From positions 62,001 to 126,000 of the forward strand of contig JAENVS010000041.1 in the NCBI GenBank assembly GCA_016650445.1: a stretch of DNA of 64,000 nucleotides, written 5' to 3'. Positions 17,683-25,803 of this stretch are shown one piece after another. Below the pieces are notes generated by a model, which saw nothing but the letters and a program-made list of their open reading frames with translations, ran no database searches and had not been told where the DNA came from. Source of the stretch: Frankiaceae bacterium (GTDB lineage Bacteria; Actinomycetota; Actinomycetes; Mycobacteriales; SCTD01). Each line of letters begins with the position of its first letter. The first letter of the stretch is position 1. A program made the translations under genes and the position numbers.

Positions 17683-18523
17683 CAAGCGAATGACCGAGGA
17701 GCAGGTCGTCGCCGAGCTCCGCTCGGGGATGACCATCGGCATCGGTGGCTGGGGCTCACGCCGCAAGCCGATGTCGCTCGTCCGCGCCATCCTGCGGTCC
17801 GACCTGCGCGATCTGACGGTCGTCTCGTACGGCGGTCCCGACGTCGGGTTGCTGTGTGCGGCCGGCAAGATCCGTCGGCTCGTCTACGGCTTCGTCTCCC
17901 TCGACTCGATCCCGCTCGAGCCGCACTTCCAGGCAGCCCGCAAAGCCGGCGCCATCGAGGTCACGGAGTACGACGAGGGCATGGTCCAGTGGGGCCTGTA
18001 CGCCGCGGCATCGCGACTGCCCTTCCTGCCGACCCGGGCCGGGCTGGCCTCGGATGTGCTGCGGGTGAACCCGGAGCTGAAGACGGTCACGTCGCCCTAC
18101 GGCAGCGAGGAGCTGCTCGCGGTGCCGGCGATCCCCCTCGACGCTGCTCTTGTGCACCTCAACCGGGCGGACGCGCGCGGCAACGCGTCCTTCCTCGGCC
18201 CGGACCTGTACTTCGACGACCTGTTCTGCGCCGCGGCGACCAAGGCCTACGTCTCCTGTGAGCGCGTCGTCCCGACCGGTGAGCTGGGCGACCTGACCCG
18301 GTTGCGGATCCCGCGGTGGAGCGTGGCCGGCGTGGTCGAGGCACCGGGAGGTGCGCACTTCACCTCGTGCGTCCCGGACTACGACCGCGACGAGGCGTTC
18401 CAGAAGGAGTACGCCACCGCGGCGAAGGACCCGCAAGCCTGGGCAGCCTTCGCCGCGACCTACCTCGAGCTGCCGGACGAGGCGGCGTACCAAGCGGCCG
18501 TTGCCAGGAGAGCTGCTGCATGA
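17675..18523 (+). CDS. ipdA: cholesterol ring-cleaving hydrolase IpdA subunit (CoA-transferase fold)
   Basis: Protein of 282 residues. The start GTG (17675-17677) gives an N-terminus like mycobacterial IpdA (ADKR) and overlaps the previous gene by eight bases. Characteristic stretches are GMTIGIGGWGSRRKPM, VVSYGGPDVGLLCAAGK, EYDEGMVQWGLYAAASRLPF and IVEAPGGAHFT-like VVEAPGGAHFTSC. The DEGM Glu corresponds to the active-site Glu reported for IpdA. IpdAB opens the last carbocyclic ring of the steroid-derived CoA ester (COCHEA-CoA) by hydrolysis, despite belonging to the CoA-transferase superfamily. Confidence 0.95.
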   Translation: MADKRMTEEQVVAELRSGMTIGIGGWGSRRKPMSLVRAILRSDLRDLTVVSYGGPDVGLLCAAGKIRRLVYGFVSLDSIPLEPHFQAARKAGAIEVTEYDEGMVQWGLYAAASRLPFLPTRAGLASDVLRVNPELKTVTSPYGSEELLAVPAIPLDAALVHLNRADARGNASFLGPDLYFDDLFCAAATKAYVSCERVVPTGELGDLTRLRIPRWSVAGVVEAPGGAHFTSCVPDYDRDEAFQKEYATAAKDPQAWAAFAATYLELPDEAAYQAAVARRAAA

Positions 18524-18530
18524 GTGCCCG

Positions 18531-19274
18531 ATGAATATGCCCAGCACCAGGGCTGAGGTGTGCGCGGTCGCGTGCGCGGAGGCGTGGCGCGGGGACGGCG
18601 AGATCCTGGCCAGCCCGATGGGTCTGGTCCCGAGCCTGGGCGCACGACTCGCCCGAGAGACGTTCTCGCCAGACCTGCTGCTCTCCGACGGCGAGGCGTC
18701 GTACGTCGCCGGTCCCTGGGCACTCGGTGGTCCGCCGCCCGAGACGGTGGAGGGCTGGATCCCGTACCGGGCGGTCTTCGACCTGGTCTGGAAGGGCAAG
18801 CGGCACGTGATGATGGGTGCGAGCCAGATCGATCGCTTCGGCAACCAGAACATCTCCTGCATCGGCGACTTCGCGAAGCCCAAGAACCAGCTGCTCGGCG
18901 TACGTGGAGCACCCGGCAACACCGTCAACCACCCGACCAGCTACTGGGTGCCGAAGCACTCGACGCGCGTCTTCGTCGAGCGCGTCGACATGGCCTCCGG
19001 TGTCGGCTACGACAAGCCGGACCGCGGCGAGTTCCACGAGATCCGCCGGGTGGTCACCAACCTTGCGGTCCTCGACTTCGCCACTGCGGACCACTCCATG
19101 CGCCTCGCGTCCGTGCACCCCGGCGTGTCCGTCGACGAGGTCGTCCAGGCCACCGGCTTCGCCCTCGAGATCGGCGAGGTGCCCGAGACGCGGCTGCCGA
19201 CCGACGAGGAGCTTCGTCTCATCCGCGATGTCCTCGACCCGAAGTCGCTGCGCGACCGCGAGGTCCCGGCATGA
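18531..19274 (+). CDS. ipdB: cholesterol ring-cleaving hydrolase IpdB subunit
   Basis: Protein of 247 residues: STRAEVCAVACAEAWRGDGE, LLSDGEASYV, GRRHVMMGA-like GKRHVMMGASQIDRFGNQN, NTVNHPTSYWV and DHSMRLASVHPGV all match the IpdB pattern, ending in LDPKSLRDREV. The ATG at 18531 is used; a second ATG two codons on is also possible. It lies seven bases after ipdA and forms the heterodimer with it. Confidence 0.95.
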   Translation: MNMPSTRAEVCAVACAEAWRGDGEILASPMGLVPSLGARLARETFSPDLLLSDGEASYVAGPWALGGPPPETVEGWIPYRAVFDLVWKGKRHVMMGASQIDRFGNQNISCIGDFAKPKNQLLGVRGAPGNTVNHPTSYWVPKHSTRVFVERVDMASGVGYDKPDRGEFHEIRRVVTNLAVLDFATADHSMRLASVHPGVSVDEVVQATGFALEIGEVPETRLPTDEELRLIRDVLDPKSLRDREVPA

Positions 19275-20344
19275 CTGTGGTGATCCCGCACCCGGCCCTG
19301 CGCACTCCGGCGTGCGAGCTGTTCGGCGTCCGCTACCCCGTCGTGCAGACAGGCATGGGCTGGGTGTCCGGTCCGCGGCTGACGTCGGCGACCTCCAACG
19401 CCGGCGGCCTCGGGATCCTCGCCTCGGCCACGATGACGTACGACGAGCTCGAGGCCGCGATCCGCGAGACCAAGAGCCGCACGTCGTCACCCATCGGCGT
19501 CAACCTGCGCGCCGACGCGCCCGACGCCGGCAAGCGCATCGACCTGCTGGCGCGGGAGGGGGTGCGCGTCGCGTCGTTCGCCCTCGCGCCCAAGCAGGAC
19601 CTCATCAAGCGGTGCAAGGACCTCGGGCTCGTCGTCGTACCGTCCATCGGCGCCCGCCGGCATGCCGAGAAGGTCGCGGGCTGGGGCGCCGACGCCGTCA
19701 TCGTGCAAGGCGGCGAGGGCGGTGGACACACCGGTCAGGTGCCGACCACGGTGCTCCTCCCCCAGGTCGTCGACGCGGTCGACATCCCCGTCATCGCCGC
19801 CGGCGGGTTCTTCGACGGCCGCGGGCTCGTGGCCGCTCTCGCCTACGGCGCCGCCGGCATCGCCATGGGCACGCGGTTCCTGCTCACCAGCGACAGCGCG
19901 GTAAGCGAGGCGGTGAAGGCGGTCTACCTCGGCAAGGGCGTCACCGACACGGTCGTCACGCGCGAGGTCGACGGGATGCCGCACCGCGTACTGCGGACCG
20001 AGCTCGTCGACGCGCTCGAGAAGAGCCACGCCGCCGGGCGCTTGGTGCGGTCGGGCCGCAACGCCCTCGCCTTCCAGAAGCTGTCCGGCACGCCGTGGCA
20101 GGACATCGTGCGCGAGGGTCTGGCCATGAAGAAGAACGCCGAGATGACGTGGAGCCAGGTGCTCATGGCCGCCAACACCCCGATGCTGTTGAAGGCGGCG
20201 ATGGTCGACGGCCGCCCCGACCTCGGCGTCATGGCGTCGGGCCAGGTCGTCGGGGTGCTCGACGACCTGCCCTCGTGCGCCGAGCTGCTGGAGCGGATCG
20301 TCACCGACGCGGACGCCGTTCTCGAGCGGCTGACTCATGCCTGA
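19271..20344 (+). CDS. ipdC: IpdC, nitronate monooxygenase-like flavin reductase of HIP degradation
   Basis: Protein of 357 residues with the NMO/2-nitropropane dioxygenase TIM-barrel pattern: YPVVQTGMGWVSGPRL, SNAGGLGILAS, VQGGEGGGHTGQVPT (FMN phosphate region) and AAGGFFDGRGLVAALAYGA. IpdC is the KstR2-regulated flavoenzyme that acts on a HIP-derived CoA ester before IpdAB. The ATG at 19271 overlaps the ipdB stop in ATGA. Confidence 0.92.
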   Translation: MTVVIPHPALRTPACELFGVRYPVVQTGMGWVSGPRLTSATSNAGGLGILASATMTYDELEAAIRETKSRTSSPIGVNLRADAPDAGKRIDLLAREGVRVASFALAPKQDLIKRCKDLGLVVVPSIGARRHAEKVAGWGADAVIVQGGEGGGHTGQVPTTVLLPQVVDAVDIPVIAAGGFFDGRGLVAALAYGAAGIAMGTRFLLTSDSAVSEAVKAVYLGKGVTDTVVTREVDGMPHRVLRTELVDALEKSHAAGRLVRSGRNALAFQKLSGTPWQDIVREGLAMKKNAEMTWSQVLMAANTPMLLKAAMVDGRPDLGVMASGQVVGVLDDLPSCAELLERIVTDADAVLERLTHA

Positions 20345-21098
20345 CGCTCCCGCCTACCCGTCGCCGCACGGACTCCTGAGCGGCAAGGTCGTGGTCGTGA
20401 CCGCAGCCGCCGGCACGGGGATCGGCTTCGCCACCGCGAAGCGGTGCGTCGAGGAGGGTGCGACTGTCGTCATCAGCGACTGGCACGAGCGCCGGCTCAA
20501 CGAGACGGCAGCGGCGCTGGGCGTCACGGCCATCGTCTGCGACGTCACGGTCCAGGAGCAGGTGGACAACCTCGTCAACACGGTCGTCGGCGACCACGGT
20601 CGCCTCGACATCATGGTCAACAACGCCGGCCTCGGGGGCACCGCCGAGCTCGTCGACATGACCGACGAGCAGTGGCTGCGCGTGCTCGACGTGACCCTCA
20701 ACGGGACGTTCCGGTGCACGCGCGCAGCCCTCCAGCAGATGAAGACCCAGGGCTCTGGAGTGATCGTCAACAACTCGAGCGTCATCGCCTGGCGGGCGCA
20801 GGAGGGGCAGGCCCATTACGCCGCCGCCAAGGCCGGGGTCAACGCGCTCACCCGCACCGCCGGGGTCGAGGCGGCGAAGTACGGCGTCCGTGTCAATGCC
20901 GTCTCACCCTCGATCGCGATGCACCCGTTCCTGGCGAAGGTCACCAGTGACGAGCTGCTCGCGGAGCTGTCGGCGAAGGAGGCGTTCGGCCGTGCCGCCG
21001 AGCCGTGGGAGATCGCCAATGTCATCGTGTTCCTCGCCAGCGACTACTCGTCGTACATGACCGGTGAGGTCGTCTCCGTCAGCAGCCAGCACCCGTGA
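20337..21098 (+). CDS. ipdF: IpdF, SDR acting on 5-hydroxy-HIP-CoA
   Basis: SDR of 253 residues beginning MPDAPAYPSPHGLLSGKVVV, with TAAAGTGIG as the cofactor loop, NNAGLGG, NNSSVIAWRAQ, YAAAK and the C-terminal YSSYMTGEVVSVSSQHP. These agree closely with remembered mycobacterial IpdF, which converts 5-hydroxy-HIP-CoA to the ketone. The start overlaps the end of ipdC by eight bases. Confidence 0.94.
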   Translation: MPDAPAYPSPHGLLSGKVVVVTAAAGTGIGFATAKRCVEEGATVVISDWHERRLNETAAALGVTAIVCDVTVQEQVDNLVNTVVGDHGRLDIMVNNAGLGGTAELVDMTDEQWLRVLDVTLNGTFRCTRAALQQMKTQGSGVIVNNSSVIAWRAQEGQAHYAAAKAGVNALTRTAGVEAAKYGVRVNAVSPSIAMHPFLAKVTSDELLAELSAKEAFGRAAEPWEIANVIVFLASDYSSYMTGEVVSVSSQHP

Positions 21099-21123
21099 CA
21101 CCAACCCTGGGAGAGTGCGCGAC

Positions 21124-21879
21124 ATGAGCAGTCCCCCGTCGAGCGTGTCCTCCACCGTGTCAGGCGAAGGAATCGCCGAGGTCGTCGTCGACCACCCGCC
21201 GGTCAACGCGCTCCCGGTGGCGGGCTGGTTCGAGCTGGCCCGGGTCATCACCGAGCTCGGCGCACAGGACGACGTGCGCGTCGTTGTGCTGCGGGCCGAG
21301 GGCCGGGGCTTCAACGCCGGCGTCGACATCAAGGAGTTCCAGCGCGACGAGGGCTTCACGGCACTCATCGGTGCCAACCGGGGCTGCTACGCCGCCTTCG
21401 CGGCCGTCTACGACTGCCCGGTCCCCGTGATCTGCGCCGTGCACGGCTTCTGCCTCGGTGGTGGGATCGGGCTGGTCGGCAACAGCGACGTGATCGTCGC
21501 GAGCGACGACGCGACCTTCGGGTTGCCGGAGGTCGACCGAGGTGCCTTGGGGGCGGCGACGCACCTGTCGCGGCTCGTGCCGCAGCACCTGATGCGGGCG
21601 ATGGTCTACACGTCGGCCACCGCGACGGCAGCGCAGCTGCACGCGTTCGGATCGGTGCTTCGCGTCGTACCGAAGGAGCAGCTGCGCGACGCCGCGTTCG
21701 ACGTCGCGGCGCAGATCGCGAGCAAGGACCAAACGGTGATCCGGGCGGCGAAGGAGTCGCTCAACGGCATCGATCCGATGGACGTGCACCGGAGCTACCG
21801 CTACGAGCAGGGCTTCACGTTCGAGCTGAACCTGTCCGGTGTTGCCGACAAGGTTCGGGAGTCGTTCGGGAAAGACTGA
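21124..21879 (+). CDS. echA20: EchA20, hydrolytic ring-opening crotonase of HIP degradation
   Basis: Crotonase-fold protein of 251 residues: LRAEGRGFNAGVDIKEFQRDEGF, HGFCLGGGIGLVGNSDVIVA (oxyanion loops), FGLPEVDRGALGAATHLSRL and EQGFTFELNLSGVADKVR. In mycobacteria EchA20 opens the D ring hydrolytically. The ATG at 21124 has GGGAGAG ten bases upstream; a longer in-frame version would run back into ipdF. It is the last enzyme gene of this operon. Confidence 0.94.
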   Translation: MSSPPSSVSSTVSGEGIAEVVVDHPPVNALPVAGWFELARVITELGAQDDVRVVVLRAEGRGFNAGVDIKEFQRDEGFTALIGANRGCYAAFAAVYDCPVPVICAVHGFCLGGGIGLVGNSDVIVASDDATFGLPEVDRGALGAATHLSRLVPQHLMRAMVYTSATATAAQLHAFGSVLRVVPKEQLRDAAFDVAAQIASKDQTVIRAAKESLNGIDPMDVHRSYRYEQGFTFELNLSGVADKVRESFGKD

Positions 21880-21888
21880 ACGGGGCCG

Positions 21889-21914
21889 AGGGTGATCTTT
21901 CGGCCTATCACCCT
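21889..21914. terminator. stem-loop after echA20
   Basis: AGGGTGAT and ATCACCCT form a perfect 8-bp stem around a 10-base loop, starting ten bases after the echA20 stop. There is no long U tract, so it may be a weak terminator or a processing hairpin. It could separate the HIP operon from the histone-like gene that follows. Confidence 0.45.
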
Positions 21915-21992
21915 TAGTGTGCAGCGGAGCACGTGTCCGCGCGTCATCAACGACGCTGCGCCACCTATCACTCGCCAACTGGGAGAGAACAC

Positions 21993-22403
21993 ATGGCACG
22001 AACCCCCGCCAAGAAGTCCGCCGCGCGCAAGGCGCCGGCCAAGAAGGCGGCCCGCAAGTCCACCGCACGCAAGGCGCCGGCACGTCGTCCAGCCGCGAGC
22101 ACAGCAGCAGCGAGCTCGTCCGCGCCGCCCGCGGGCAGCACCGACCTCGCGGGCGGGCTGCGCAGCCTGCTCGGCTCCGTCGAGACCGAGGTGCGCGCAG
22201 TCACCGCGCTCAGCGAGAAGATCGACACCCTGGTGTCGCAGCTCAACGCCGTGCGTGACGAGCAGGCTAAGCGGCTCATCACCCTCGACGCGCTGCGCGG
22301 CGCCGTGGACGACACCAACCTCGGCACCTTCCTCGACAAGGCGATCCGCCCGCGACGCGCGCGCGTCGAAGAGGTCATGCCGAAGCGCCTGACCCAGGGC
22401 TAA
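21993..22403 (+). CDS. Lys/Ala-rich histone H1-like N-terminus with coiled-coil C-terminus
   Basis: Protein of 136 residues. The first 45 residues are a basic repeat-rich tail with AKK, ARK and APA units resembling histone H1/AlgP-type tails. This is followed by an Ala/Ser linker and a helical, partly acidic region (GLRSLLGSVETEVRAVTALS) of about 75 residues. The start ATG is preceded by GGGAGAG with correct spacing. The basic tail suggests nucleic-acid or polyphosphate binding; the function is unknown. Its TAA overlaps the fadD3 stop on the other strand by three bases. Confidence 0.82.
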   Translation: MARTPAKKSAARKAPAKKAARKSTARKAPARRPAASTAAASSSAPPAGSTDLAGGLRSLLGSVETEVRAVTALSEKIDTLVSQLNAVRDEQAKRLITLDALRGAVDDTNLGTFLDKAIRPRRARVEEVMPKRLTQG

Positions 22404-23959
22404 GCCGGCTCAGGGTCGGGCGGTCCGCTCGCCAGCAGCTTCTTGTCGACCTTCCCTGTCGCGTTGCGCGGCAGGGAGTCGACGAGGGCGACGGACCGCG
22501 GGACCTTGTAACCGGCCAGCCGGTCCTTGCACCACGCGACGAGCTCCGCCTCCGTCGGTGCAGCACCCTGCCGTGCGACGACGAACGCCCGGCCGACCTC
22601 GCCGAGGCGGTCGTCGGGCACGCCGATCACGGCTGCCTCGGACACGCCGTCGTGCCGCACGAGCACCTGCTCGACCTCAGCCGGATAGGCGTTGAAGCCG
22701 CCGACGACGAACATGTCCTTCAACCGGTCGGTGATGCTCAGGTTGCCGGCGGCGTCGAGCACGCCGACGTCGCCGGTGTGCAGCCAGCCCTCGCTGTCGA
22801 CCGCCTCGGCGGTGGCCGCCGGATCTCCCCAGTAGCCGACCATCACGTTGAAGCCGCGGACGAGCACCTCCCCCGCCTCGCCTTGCGGCACAGCCCCGCC
22901 ACCGGGCCGGGCGATCGTCACCTCGACCCCGTCAACGGCCCGGCCGCTGGTGAGCGACACGACGTCGTCGGGGTCGCCCGGCCGGCAGCCGGTCGCGTAG
23001 CCGCAGCACTCCGTCAGCCCGTACGCGGTCAGCACGGAGGCGAACCCCAGCTCGTCGCGCATCCGGCGGATCAGCTCCGTCGGTACGACGGATGCCCCGG
23101 TGACGGCGAGCCGCACCGAGGAGACGTCGTACTGGGGAAGTGAGGGGTGCTCGAGGAAGGTCGTGTAGAGCGTCGGCGCCCCCGGCACGACGGTCGCCCG
23201 CTCCCGCTGGATCAGGGCCAGCGTGTCGTCGACGTCGAGAACCTTGACGGGCAGCAGGGTGGCGCGGGCGGTGAGGCAGGCGACGATGCCGGCCTTGTAG
23301 CCGAAGGAGTGGAAGAACGGGCTGACGACGAGCATGCGGTCACCGGCGCGCAGCCCGACGTTGGTGGCCCAGTCGCGGAACAGCCGCACGCTCTGGCCGT
23401 GGGTGACCATCGCGCCCTTGGGTCGGCCGGTCGTGCCGGAGGTGAAGATGATGTCGGAGACGTCGTCCGGCTTCACCGCGGCGGCTGCGGCATCGGCATC
23501 TTCTGCCGACACGCCCGCGCCGGTGTCGAGGAAGCGGTCCCACTGGTCGGTGTCGGTGCGGACGACAGTCCGGATGTCGGGCCCGCCACCGGCAACCGCC
23601 AGCATGTCCAGCCGACCCGCGTCGAGGAACGTGTCGTCGACGACGAGCACCGATGCGCCGGTGCTGCCCAGGACGTGCCGTGCCTCCTCGCCCTTGAAGC
23701 GCGTGTTGACCGGGACGAGCACCGCTCCGACCGACAGCGAGCCGAGGGCTGCGACGACCCACCGGTCGGTGTTGGGTGCCCAGATCGAGATTCGGTCGCC
23801 GGGTGCGACGCCGTCCGCGAGCAGTGCGCGCGCGAAGCGGGTGACCTCGCGCTGCAGGTCGGCGAACGTCAGGCGGACGTCGCCTGCGACGACGGCCTCG
23901 ACGGCGGCGGAGTCGGTCGCCGCAGCGCGGAGCACGGCCGGGACGGTGAGCGGCAGCAT
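22400..23959 (-). CDS. fadD3: FadD3, HIP-CoA ligase
   Basis: ANL-superfamily acyl-CoA synthetase of 519 residues. It has the P-loop FTSGTTGRPKGAM, the adenylation motif YGLTECCGYATGC, WLHTGDVG and the C-terminal catalytic Lys in NATGKVDKK. FadD3 activates the C/D-ring propionate (HIP) left after HsaD cleavage. The HIP-CoA formed is the ligand of KstR2. The ATG at 23957-23959 is 17 bases from the KstR2 operator and the gene is divergent from kstR2, the usual arrangement for a feedback loop. Confidence 0.92.
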   Translation of the reverse strand: MLPLTVPAVLRAAATDSAAVEAVVAGDVRLTFADLQREVTRFARALLADGVAPGDRISIWAPNTDRWVVAALGSLSVGAVLVPVNTRFKGEEARHVLGSTGASVLVVDDTFLDAGRLDMLAVAGGGPDIRTVVRTDTDQWDRFLDTGAGVSAEDADAAAAAVKPDDVSDIIFTSGTTGRPKGAMVTHGQSVRLFRDWATNVGLRAGDRMLVVSPFFHSFGYKAGIVACLTARATLLPVKVLDVDDTLALIQRERATVVPGAPTLYTTFLEHPSLPQYDVSSVRLAVTGASVVPTELIRRMRDELGFASVLTAYGLTECCGYATGCRPGDPDDVVSLTSGRAVDGVEVTIARPGGGAVPQGEAGEVLVRGFNVMVGYWGDPAATAEAVDSEGWLHTGDVGVLDAAGNLSITDRLKDMFVVGGFNAYPAEVEQVLVRHDGVSEAAVIGVPDDRLGEVGRAFVVARQGAAPTEAELVAWCKDRLAGYKVPRSVALVDSLPRNATGKVDKKLLASGPPDPEPA

Positions 23960-23976
23960 GGGGCTCCGTGTGATGT

Positions 23977-23990
23977 AGCAAGCGCTTGGT
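23977..23990. promoter_or_regulatory. KstR2 operator between fadD3 and kstR2
   Basis: AGCAAGCGCTTGGT matches the KstR2 consensus AnCAAGnnCTTGnT at every fixed position. It is centred in the 81-base divergent region and can repress both fadD3 and kstR2, relieved by HIP-CoA. Confidence 0.9.
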
Positions 23991-24040
23991 CGGGACAGTA
24001 GAGTCGCCGTCGCAGGACCGTCAACGCGCCAGGAGGACGT

Positions 24041-24655
24041 GTGGCCGCCCCGACCGACCGGCGCGAGGTGATCCTGCGCGAGGCCGCGGAGCTCTTCGCG
24101 CGACAGGGGGTCGCGGCGACGACGGTCCGGGAGATCGCGGACGCGGCGGGGATCCTGTCCGGCAGCCTGTACCACCACTTCGCGTCGAAGGACGAGATCG
24201 TCGAAGCGGTCCTGTCGACGTTCCTGACCGACCTGCGGTCGCGGTACGAGCAGGTGCTCCGCTCGGGTGGCGATGCGGCGGAGCGGTTGCGCGGGCTGGT
24301 CGTCGCGAGCCTCGAGACCGTCGCGGCGCACCCCCGCGCGACCGAGATCTACCAGAACGACGCGCATCGGCTCTTCGCGGACAACGGCTACGCCTTCGTG
24401 GAGGAGTCGGCGAAGGCAGTACGGACGGCGTGGGTCGGGCTGCTGGAGGAGGGCCGCGCGACGGGCGCCTTCCGCAGCGACGTCCCCGTGAAGGTGATGT
24501 ACCCGCTGCTGCGCGACGGGCTGTGGCTGACGGCCCGGTGGTTCCGGCCGACGAAGGCGTACGGCCATGAGCAGCTCGCGGTCGACTACTGGCGGATCTT
24601 CTCGAGCGGCCTGACGACATCGTCGGCGGCCACGGCCCGACCCGGCGCAGCCTGA
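24041..24655 (+). CDS. kstR2: KstR2, TetR-family repressor of HIP catabolism
   Basis: TetR protein of 204 residues. The helix-turn-helix reads TTVREIADAAGILSGSLYHH (about residues 26-45), nearly the same as in mycobacterial KstR2, and the C-terminal part keeps IYQNDAHRL and ARWFRPTKA. The GTG at 24041 follows AGGAGGA by three bases. Identity is supported by the adjacent operator, the divergent fadD3 and the downstream fadE31. Confidence 0.95.
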   Translation: MAAPTDRREVILREAAELFARQGVAATTVREIADAAGILSGSLYHHFASKDEIVEAVLSTFLTDLRSRYEQVLRSGGDAAERLRGLVVASLETVAAHPRATEIYQNDAHRLFADNGYAFVEESAKAVRTAWVGLLEEGRATGAFRSDVPVKVMYPLLRDGLWLTARWFRPTKAYGHEQLAVDYWRIFSSGLTTSSAATARPGAA

Positions 24656-24656
24656 C

Positions 24657-25790
24657 GTGGACCTCACCGAGACGACCGACGAGGCCGCATTCCGCGACGA
24701 GGCACGCGCGTGGCTCGACGCAAACGTGCCGGCAGCCCCGCTGCCGTCCGGCGACACCCGCGAGGGGTTCGCTCTGCACCTCGAGTGGGAGCGGCGGCTG
24801 TTCGAGGCGCGGTGGGCGGTGGTGTCCTGGCCGGCGGCGTACGGCGGTCGTGACGCGTCGGTGTGGCAGTGGCTCGCGTTCGAGGAGGAGTACTACCGCG
24901 CGGGCGCACCCCAGCGCGTCACGCAGAACGGCATCTTCTTGCTCGCCCCGACGCTGTTCGCGTTCGGCACGCAGGAGCAGCAGGACGCACTGCTGCCGCG
25001 CATGGCGTCGGCGCAGGACCTGTGGTGCCAGGGCTGGTCGGAGCCGGGAGCCGGGAGCGACCTGGCGTCGCTGACCAGCCGTGCGCTGCGCGACGAGGCG
25101 GCGGGCGGGTGGCGGCTGTCGGGGCAGAAGACCTGGACGACGCGCGGCGCGTTCTGCACGCACATCTTCGGGCTGTTCAGGAGTGACCCGTCGTCGCAGC
25201 GACACCACGGGCTGACGTACTTCCTCGTGCCGCTCGATGCGCCCGGTGTGACGGTGCGCGGCTTCGCCCGGCTCGACGGCGACGAGGGCTTCGCGGAGGT
25301 GTGGTTCGACGACGTGTTCATCCCGGACTCCGCGGTGCTCGGTGGGGTCGGCGAGGGCTGGAAGGTGGCGATGGCGACGACGGGATCGGAACGCGGCCTG
25401 TCGCTGCGCTCCCCCGGCCGCTACACCGCCACGGTCGACCGGTTGCTCCGGCTGGCGGCGTCGCGTGATGTCGACGCGACCGTGGAGTCGCGGCTGGCGC
25501 AGGCGTGGATGGATGCCGAGGCCTACCGGCTGTTCACGCTTCGCCAGGTCAGCGCGGAGCAGGCGGGCCGCGGGCGGCCTGGCGAGTCGAGCCTGAACAA
25601 GCTCTTCTGGAGCGAGCTCGACATCCGGCTGCACGAGCTCGCTCTCGACATCCTCGGACCGGAGGCGGAGCTCGAAGGACCGTGGAGCAAGGGCTTCCAG
25701 TTCTCGCTGTCCGGCCCGATTTACGCCGGCACCAACGAGGTGCAGCGCAACATCGTCGCCGAGCGGCTGCTCGGATTGCCACGGAAGTGA
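24657..25790 (+). CDS. fadE31: acyl-CoA dehydrogenase FadE31
   Basis: Protein of 377 residues, the same length as mycobacterial FadE31. Matching blocks are VSWPAAYGGRDASVWQW, FEEEYYRAGAP, LWCQGWSEPGAGSDLASL, FGLFRSDPSSQRHHGLTYF, SERGLSLRSPGRY and the C-terminal IYAGTNEVQRNIVAERLLGL. It catalyses a later dehydrogenation of C/D-ring CoA esters, probably as a heteromer with the following small subunit. The GTG is one base after the kstR2 stop, so regulator and enzyme share a transcript. Confidence 0.92.
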   Translation: MDLTETTDEAAFRDEARAWLDANVPAAPLPSGDTREGFALHLEWERRLFEARWAVVSWPAAYGGRDASVWQWLAFEEEYYRAGAPQRVTQNGIFLLAPTLFAFGTQEQQDALLPRMASAQDLWCQGWSEPGAGSDLASLTSRALRDEAAGGWRLSGQKTWTTRGAFCTHIFGLFRSDPSSQRHHGLTYFLVPLDAPGVTVRGFARLDGDEGFAEVWFDDVFIPDSAVLGGVGEGWKVAMATTGSERGLSLRSPGRYTATVDRLLRLAASRDVDATVESRLAQAWMDAEAYRLFTLRQVSAEQAGRGRPGESSLNKLFWSELDIRLHELALDILGPEAELEGPWSKGFQFSLSGPIYAGTNEVQRNIVAERLLGLPRK

Positions 25791-25803
25791 GGGGCAAGTA
25801 GGC

